Positions 15,146-19,563 of a DNA stretch of 19,563 nt are shown here, one piece after another. This DNA is from an uncultured Paracoccus sp. (lineage in GTDB: Bacteria > Pseudomonadota > Alphaproteobacteria > Rhodobacterales > Rhodobacteraceae), in assembly GCF_946221145.1 (NCBI RefSeq), contig NZ_CAMIOH010000042.1, forward strand, positions 1-19,563. Reading direction: 5' to 3'. How positions within the stretch are numbered: the stretch's first letter is position 1; every line of letters begins with the position of its first letter. Both the position numbers and the translations under genes were made by a program. The notes under the pieces are model-generated. The model had not been told where the DNA came from. It ran no database searches and was given only the letters and a program-made list of their open reading frames with translations.

Positions 15146-15900
15146 TCGTCCTCGTCCTGATTGGCGGCCTGTCGGCCACGAAATCCGGTGGCGACCACGA
15201 ATTTCTCGGATGAATCGCTGCGGCTTGCTGGCGGCTTGACGTTGGCCACCTTGTCGAAGTTCCGCTTCAGCATCGCCTGCATCTCGGTTTCCGCGCCGCC
15301 GGCCAGGACTTTGGCGACAAATGTTCCGCCAGGCTCCAGGATGTCGAAGGCCAGGGCCGCCGCCGCCTCGACCAGGGCCACGATGCGCAGGTGATCGGTG
15401 CCCTTGTGGCCCGACGATGCCGCCGCCATGTCCGACATGACCACGTCGGCAGGACCGCCCAGCCAGTCCTTGACCTGCTGGTCCGCGCCTTCGGCCAGGA
15501 AATCCAGCTGATGGATCTCGGCCCCCGCAATCGGATCGACCTCTTGCAGATCGACGCCCAGAACCTTGCCCACCGCCTTGCCGGATTTCTCGCCAAGCGC
15601 ATTCACGCGGCCCACCGCGACCTGGCACCAGCCGCCCGGCGCGCAGCCCAGATCGACGACCCGCGCGCCCGGCACAAGAAAGCGATACTTGTCGTCCAGT
15701 TCCAGGATCTTGAAGGCCGCGCGGCCGCGATAGCCTTCGCGTTTCGCCCGCACGACATAGGGATCGTTCAACTGCCGTTCCAGCCACAGCTTGCTGGACA
15801 GCTTGCGGCCCTTGGCGGTCTTGACCCGCACGCGCAGGTCGCGCGCGCCGCGCCCGCTGGATTTCCCCTCGCGGCTGCCCGGTGCCTTTGTCATCGTCAT
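15133..15900 (-). CDS. rlmE: 23S rRNA (uridine-2'-O-) methyltransferase RlmE (FtsJ/RrmJ)
   Basis: The 255-residue protein is an SAM-dependent methyltransferase that modifies U2552 of 23S rRNA (E. coli numbering) in the A-loop. The SAM motif DLGCAPGGW is at 83-91. The K-D-K-E active-site set aligns as K64 (RAAFKILE), D157 (MSDMAA), K197 (VAKVLAGG) and E232 (SSEKFVVATGF), with the D-K and K-E spacings identical to E. coli. A basic N-terminal extension of about 30 residues and an acidic tail exceed the 209-residue E. coli protein. It starts MTM, at 15900 or 15894; the first ATG overlaps the ppx/gppA stop by 4 nt, so translation is likely coupled. Confidence 0.95.
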   Translation of the reverse strand: MTMTKAPGSREGKSSGRGARDLRVRVKTAKGRKLSSKLWLERQLNDPYVVRAKREGYRGRAAFKILELDDKYRFLVPGARVVDLGCAPGGWCQVAVGRVNALGEKSGKAVGKVLGVDLQEVDPIAGAEIHQLDFLAEGADQQVKDWLGGPADVVMSDMAAASSGHKGTDHLRIVALVEAAAALAFDILEPGGTFVAKVLAGGAETEMQAMLKRNFDKVANVKPPASRSDSSEKFVVATGFRGRQAANQDEDDQRD

Positions 15901-17021
15901 GCCACTCCGTTCAATCCATCGGCTTCCAGCACCCCATCGCGCACCATCTGGGCGTAAAGCAACCCCTCTCGCAGGCCGCGATCCGCGACCGACAGCTTGT
16001 TGGTGGGCCAGACGCGCATCAGCGTCTGCAGGATCGCCGCGCCCGACATGATCAGCGCATGACGTTCGCGCCCGATGCGCGGATCGGCGCGGCGGCCGTC
16101 GGGACCAAGCTGAAGATAGGAATGGATCACCCGGTCGATCTGGTCGCTGGTCATCTCCAGCCCGTCCACCTTGGTCCGGTCATAACGCCGCAGCCCCAGG
16201 AAACTGGCCGCCACCGTGGTCACCGTGCCCGAGGTGCCGATGATCTGGAACCCTTCATCCGGCGAGCCCTGGTCATAGGGGGTGAAGCCCGCCAGCATTT
16301 CCTCGAAATACCAGCTCATCAGGGCAAAGCGGCCCTGGTCGTCCTCGACATCGGCGAACTGGTCGCGCAGCGTCGCCACGCCCAGCGGCACGCTGATCCA
16401 GTCCACGACCCGCGCGCCACCCGGCTGCGGATTGCCGAAACCGTCCGACAGCCGCATGATCGCGCGGGGCCGTTCCTTGGGTTCCACGTCCTCCAGGTCG
16501 ATCCAGACCAGTTCGGTGGATCCGCCGCCGATGTCCACGACCATCAGCGTCTCGGTCTTGTGGCTGACCAGCGGGGCGCAGGAAATCACCGCCAGCCGGG
16601 CCTCCTCCTCGGCGCCGATGGTTTCGATCTGCAATCCGGTCTCGCGGCGGATGGTGCGCATCAGGTCGCGGCTGTTGCGCGCGCGCCGACAGGCCTCGGT
16701 TGCGACCAGGCGCATGTTGCCCACCCGGTGCTGCTCCAGCTTGCGCCGACAGACCTGCAAGGCGTGGACGGTGCGCGCCATCGAGCCGCGGGACAGGCGC
16801 CCCGAAGCCTCCAGCCCCTGGCCAAGCTGCACCGGCTTGGAGAAGCTGTCGATGACCTGGAACTGACTGCCCTTCGGTCGGGCAATCAGCATCCGGCACG
16901 AGTTCGTACCAAGGTCGAGGGCAGCATACAGCGCCCCCTCCTCGGGGTTTCGGGTGCCAGACGGCTCTACCGCAGGTTTCGGGAACGCGTCCGCACCCGC
17001 AGGACGCTTGGGCGTCATCAC
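15897..17021 (-). CDS. Ppx/GppA family phosphatase (exopolyphosphatase or pppGpp phosphohydrolase)
   Basis: The 374-residue protein has the ASKHA fold of the Ppx/GppA family: phosphate-binding DLGTNSCRML (36-45), ETIGAEEEARLA (133-144, with the catalytic Glu near 139) and the second phosphate loop IGGGSTE (164-170), followed by GTSGTVTT and DRGLREGLLY near the C-terminus. Length is that of short forms without the extra C-terminal HD-like domain of E. coli PPX. It hydrolyses terminal phosphates of polyphosphate or pppGpp; which one cannot be told here. The first codon at 17021 is GTG with an ATG at 17018; GGAGGG (17033-17028) is 6 or 9 nt away, so both are possible. It overlaps rlmE by 4 nt. 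Confidence 0.93.
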   Translation of the reverse strand: MMTPKRPAGADAFPKPAVEPSGTRNPEEGALYAALDLGTNSCRMLIARPKGSQFQVIDSFSKPVQLGQGLEASGRLSRGSMARTVHALQVCRRKLEQHRVGNMRLVATEACRRARNSRDLMRTIRRETGLQIETIGAEEEARLAVISCAPLVSHKTETLMVVDIGGGSTELVWIDLEDVEPKERPRAIMRLSDGFGNPQPGGARVVDWISVPLGVATLRDQFADVEDDQGRFALMSWYFEEMLAGFTPYDQGSPDEGFQIIGTSGTVTTVAASFLGLRRYDRTKVDGLEMTSDQIDRVIHSYLQLGPDGRRADPRIGRERHALIMSGAAILQTLMRVWPTNKLSVADRGLREGLLYAQMVRDGVLEADGLNGVA

Positions 17022-17050
17022 AGCACGCCCTCCGATATCAAGTTGAACAA

Positions 17051-17079
17051 AACGTAACGCGCGCCCCCGACCCGATCAA
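17051..17079 (-). promoter_or_regulatory. Possible promoter of ppx/gppA-rlmE
   Basis: On the minus strand TTGATC (17079-17074) and TACGTT (17056-17051) are 17 nt apart, with a start expected near 17044 and a leader of about 25 nt containing GGAGGG. The spacer is extremely GC-rich. It shares the 132-nt divergent region with the MOSC gene promoter. Confidence 0.4.
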
Positions 17080-17096
17080 GAGGCGGCGAATGGGTG

Positions 17097-17127
17097 ATTG
17101 CCCAGGTGGTGGCAATCTGTTGATAAT
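17097..17127 (+). promoter_or_regulatory. Possible promoter of the MOSC gene with an overlapping dyad
   Basis: TTGCCC (17098-17103) and GATAAT (17122-17127) are 18 nt apart on the plus strand, with a start near 17134 and a leader of about 20 nt lacking a clear Shine-Dalgarno. The inverted repeat ATTGCC (17097-17102)/GGCAAT (17111-17116) lies across the -35 and spacer and could be an operator half-site pair; no regulator is suggested by the neighbours. Confidence 0.35.
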
Positions 17128-17153
17128 GGCTGCAAGTTTGCGTACGGACCATC

Positions 17154-17831
17154 ATGCCGACAACCCTTCTGACCGGACCCGCCGCCCCGCTGCCGGGGAC
17201 ATCCGCAACAAGCGCCATCGCCAAGACTCCGACCGAAAGCCCTCTGTGGCTGGGGCCTGACGGGTTGCAGGGCGATGAACAGGCTGACCGCCGCGTCCAT
17301 GGCGGGCCGGAAAAGGCTGTGCATCACTATCCCTTCGACCATTACGCGGCGTGGCGCGCGGAACTGGGTCCGCTGCCGCTGCTGGACGCGCCCGGCGCCT
17401 TTGGCGAGAATATCTCGACCCTTGGCATGACCGAGGACACGGTGGCGGTGGGCGACATCTTCCGGCTGGGCCAGTCCTTGGTCCAGGTCTCGCAGGGTCG
17501 CCAGCCCTGCTGGAAACTGAACCATCGCCTGGGCGTGCCAGACATGGCGCGGCGTGTGCAGGACACCGGCCGCACCGGCTGGTATTATCGCGTCTTGCAG
17601 CCGGGCGAGGTGTCGTTCCGGGACAGCCTGGTTCCCGTTGACCGGCTGGCGCCCGACTGGACGCTGCGTCGGCTGTGGCAGGCGATGTATGTGGACCGCA
17701 TGAACCGCGCCGAACTGGAGGCCATCGCCGCCCTGGATGTGCTGGCCGACGGCTGGCGGCGCCACGCGCAGCGCCGTCTGGACAGCGGCCGGGTCGAGGA
17801 TTGGCGCCCCCGGCTGGAGGGCCGGACATGA
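17154..17831 (+). CDS. MOSC domain protein, YiiM type
   Basis: The 225-residue protein has a MOSC domain: the early LQGDEQADRRVHGGPEKAVHHYP (about 38-60) is the family's conserved patch, GAFGENISTLGM (81-92) follows, and Cys119 in SQGRQPCWKL is at the expected cofactor or sulfur-ligand position. The C-terminal three-helix extension (about 165-225) is as in YiiM. MOSC domains bind molybdenum cofactor or sulfur; YiiM-type proteins are associated with reduction of N-hydroxylated compounds such as 6-hydroxylaminopurine, but the activity here is unproved. It overlaps the next kinase gene by 4 nt (ATGA), suggesting coupled translation. Confidence 0.87.
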   Translation: MPTTLLTGPAAPLPGTSATSAIAKTPTESPLWLGPDGLQGDEQADRRVHGGPEKAVHHYPFDHYAAWRAELGPLPLLDAPGAFGENISTLGMTEDTVAVGDIFRLGQSLVQVSQGRQPCWKLNHRLGVPDMARRVQDTGRTGWYYRVLQPGEVSFRDSLVPVDRLAPDWTLRRLWQAMYVDRMNRAELEAIAALDVLADGWRRHAQRRLDSGRVEDWRPRLEGRT

Positions 17832-18664
17832 TGCCGCCGCTGGTCGTCTCGATCCAAAGCCAGGTGGTCTTTGGCCATGTCGGCAATTCCGCCGCCGTTT
17901 TCCCCATGCAGGCGGCGGGGCTGGAGGTGGCCTCCATCCCGACGGTGCTGTTTTCCAACCAGCCCGCCTATCCGACCCTGCGCGGCGCCCCCCTGCCCCC
18001 TGATCTGTTCGCCGACCTGCTGCTGGGGGCATGGGAGCGGGGGTTGCCGCAGCGCGCGGTGTGGCTGGTGACGGGCTATATCGGGTCGGTCGAGGTCGGC
18101 CATCTGGTCGCGGATTTCGTGGCCCGCGCCAAGGCCGCCAATCCGGCGTTGCGGTACCTGTGCGATCCGGTGATGGGCGATCACGGGCCGGGGCTCTATG
18201 TCCCCGCCGAACTTGCCGGGATCATCCGCGACCGCCTGCTGCCGCTGGCCGACCTGGCGACGCCCAATTCCTTTGAACTGGCGCACCTGACCGGGCGCAG
18301 TATCCGCACCATGGCCGACCTGCGCCACGCGGCCGCCGACCTGGCTATGGCGCCCGGCGCCACCCTGATCGCCACCGGCTGCGTGCTGGACGACAGCCCG
18401 GCCGATCATCTGGAAAGCGTTATCCTGGGATCGACAGGGGCGACGCGGCACCCGATCCGACGCCTGCCGGTGGCGCTGCCGGGCACCGGCGATTTGTTCG
18501 CTGGCCTGATCCTGGCGGCCCTGGGGCGGGGCCGCAGCCTGCCGCAGGCCGTCGATCTGGCGCAAGAGCTGACGCTGGCCGCGCTTGCCCATGCCGACCG
18601 GATCGGCGCGGCCGAGGTCGTGCTGTCCGACCCCGGCTTCCGCGCCGCCCTGCTGACCCTGTGA
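17828..18664 (+). CDS. pdxY: Pyridoxal kinase, PdxY-like
   Basis: The 278-residue ribokinase-fold protein starts with SIQSQVVFGHVGNSAAVFPMQ (8-28), very close to the PdxY/PdxK N-terminus that binds pyridoxal. YLCDPVMGDHGPGLYVP (110-126) resembles the PdxK phosphate and flap region. TPNSFELAHLTG (145-156) and the catalytic GTGD (219-222, Asp222 as base) complete the active site. It would phosphorylate pyridoxal to PLP in vitamin B6 salvage. One oddity is Gln in SNQPAYP (43-49), where many relatives have SNH. The start is ATG at 17828 or 17831; the first overlaps the MOSC stop. The thioesterase gene follows after about 12 nt. Confidence 0.88.
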   Translation: MMPPLVVSIQSQVVFGHVGNSAAVFPMQAAGLEVASIPTVLFSNQPAYPTLRGAPLPPDLFADLLLGAWERGLPQRAVWLVTGYIGSVEVGHLVADFVARAKAANPALRYLCDPVMGDHGPGLYVPAELAGIIRDRLLPLADLATPNSFELAHLTGRSIRTMADLRHAAADLAMAPGATLIATGCVLDDSPADHLESVILGSTGATRHPIRRLPVALPGTGDLFAGLILAALGRGRSLPQAVDLAQELTLAALAHADRIGAAEVVLSDPGFRAALLTL

Positions 18665-18679
18665 CCGCCGGAGGAGATG

Positions 18680-19126
18680 ATGGAGATTGGCAGCACCCTG
18701 CCTGACGCGACCTTGGCCCGGATCCGCGACAGCTTTGGCCGCCAGGGGTTGATGGCCCTGCTGGGTGCGGAGCTGGGCGATGTGAAGGCCGGGCTGGTGA
18801 CGATCCGCCTGCCCTTCAAGCCCGATCTGACGCAGCAGCACGGTTATTTCCACGCGGGCGGCACCGCATCCATCGCGGATTCGGCGGGCGGCTATGCCGG
18901 CTTCACGCTGTTTCCCGATGACAGTTCGGTCCTGACGGTGGAATTCAAGCTGAACCTGATCAACCCGGCGCAGGGCGATCATCTGGAGGCCGTGGGCCGG
19001 GTCGTGAAGCCGGGCCGAACGTTGACGATCTGCCAACTGGATGTCTGGGGCGTCACCGCCGACCGGCGCATCCACGTCGCGACAGGCCTTCAGACGCTGA
19101 TCTGCGTGCAGGGCAGACCGGCCTGA
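18680..19126 (+). CDS. PaaI/YbgC-like hotdog thioesterase
   Basis: This 148-residue protein fits single hotdog-fold acyl-CoA thioesterases of the PaaI family. The signature QQHGYFHAGGTASIADSAGG (53-72, counting from the upstream ATG) contains the HG dipeptide capping the central helix and the catalytic-type Asp68. Following strands (VLTVEFKLNLINPA, EAVGRVVKPGRTL) match the family's usual sheet. The substrate is unknown. Two ATGs lie in tandem at 18677 and 18680; GGAGG (18670-18674) is only 2 nt from the first but 5 nt from the second, so 18680 is preferred. It is probably co-transcribed with the pdxY-like gene. Confidence 0.9.
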   Translation: MEIGSTLPDATLARIRDSFGRQGLMALLGAELGDVKAGLVTIRLPFKPDLTQQHGYFHAGGTASIADSAGGYAGFTLFPDDSSVLTVEFKLNLINPAQGDHLEAVGRVVKPGRTLTICQLDVWGVTADRRIHVATGLQTLICVQGRPA

Positions 19127-19199
19127 CGCGGCACCGTGACAACCCCCGGATGTTAGCGTAATCAGCCGTCTGACTGACATCAGCGGAAGGGATCGTGTC

Positions 19200-19563
19200 A
19201 TGGCACAGCAGGCTCGGATCGGGTTGATTGGCTTGGGGACGATGGGCGGGGCACTGGCGCTGAACATCGCCGAAAAGGGCTTTCCGATCGCGGTCTGGAA
19301 CCGCACCACGACGGTCACGCGGGCCTTTGCCGTGGATGCCGGGCCGCTGTCCGACAGGATCGTGCCGACTGAAACGCTGGCCGATCTGGTCGCCGCCATT
19401 GCACCGCCGCGCGCCATCATCCTGATGGTGCCTGCGGGCCGGGCTGTCGATGACCAGCTTGCCGCGCTGGCGCCCTTGCTGGACCCCGAGGATCTGGTGA
19501 TCGACGCTGGCAATGCCGATTTCCACGACACCAACCGCCGCAATGCCGCCGGGCTGCCGTTCC
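19200..19563 (+). CDS. gnd: 6-phosphogluconate dehydrogenase, decarboxylating (5' part only)
   Basis: The first 121 codons are present; the gene runs off the window. The protein starts MAQQARIGLIGLGTMGGALALNIAEKG, with the Rossmann GLGTMG and the family-specific LALNIA. NRT at the end of the second strand suggests NADP binding, and IILMVPAGRAVDDQL followed by DLVIDAGNADFHDT is the standard 6PGDH core. The enzyme oxidatively decarboxylates 6-phosphogluconate to ribulose 5-phosphate in the pentose phosphate pathway. GGAAGGG (19185-19191) lies 8 nt upstream of the ATG. The 73-nt gap after the thioesterase contains a weak GTGACA/TAATCA promoter-like pair (19136-19164), so separate transcription is possible. 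Confidence 0.93.
   Translation, partial: MAQQARIGLIGLGTMGGALALNIAEKGFPIAVWNRTTTVTRAFAVDAGPLSDRIVPTETLADLVAAIAPPRAIILMVPAGRAVDDQLAALAPLLDPEDLVIDAGNADFHDTNRRNAAGLPF

Noticed and set aside
17585..19543. A 652-codon minus-strand open frame opposite the MOSC to gnd genes
   Set aside because: Four recognisable plus-strand proteins occupy the region; the minus frame is their shadow.

Overview
The window looks like a chromosomal, housekeeping-rich segment of a GC-rich alphaproteobacterium, most likely Rhodobacterales and close to Paracoccus. This rests on family-level protein resemblance, the uniformly high GC content, TTGAC-type promoters, and the envelope/isoprenoid gene order. No phage, insertion sequence, CRISPR array, tRNA or rRNA gene was seen. 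No stretch longer than about 260 bases lacks a gene. Species identity is inference.

Layout. (1) Positions 1-600, minus strand: the start of rpmA (L27) and all of rplU (L21), with a good promoter and a roughly 140-nt leader holding three consecutive hairpins. (2) 687-3463: a zinc-ribbon/HExxH protein (plus) meets an ABC-F ATPase of Uup type (minus); their stop codons share one CTAG. (3) 3578-4516: a nucleoside hydrolase (plus), divergent from uup. (4) 4518-13082, minus strand: a large translation/isoprenoid/envelope cluster, transcribed pyrH, frr, uppS, cdsA, dxr, rseP, bamA, ompH. UppS and CdsA act in lipid-carrier and phospholipid synthesis, Dxr makes the isoprenoid precursor that UppS ultimately uses, RseP is a membrane protease, BamA inserts outer-membrane proteins, and OmpH/Skp is a periplasmic chaperone. 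Junctions from uppS to rseP are 4-nt overlaps or gaps of a few bases. (5) 13176-15145, plus: miaA (tRNA modification) and an AraC-family regulator. (6) 15133-17021, minus: ppx/gppA and rlmE (23S rRNA methyltransferase), overlapping by 4 nt. (7) 17154-19563, plus: a MOSC-domain protein, a PdxY-like kinase overlapping it by 4 nt, a hotdog thioesterase and the 5' part of 6-phosphogluconate dehydrogenase.

I found no new enzymatic system. The signals most worth a second look are non-coding: the structured rplU leader, a long hairpin between pyrH and frr, a direct repeat one helical turn apart at the pyrH promoter, a dyad within the MOSC promoter, a promoter placed so that uup may be leaderless, and three convergent gene pairs with no room for separate terminators.
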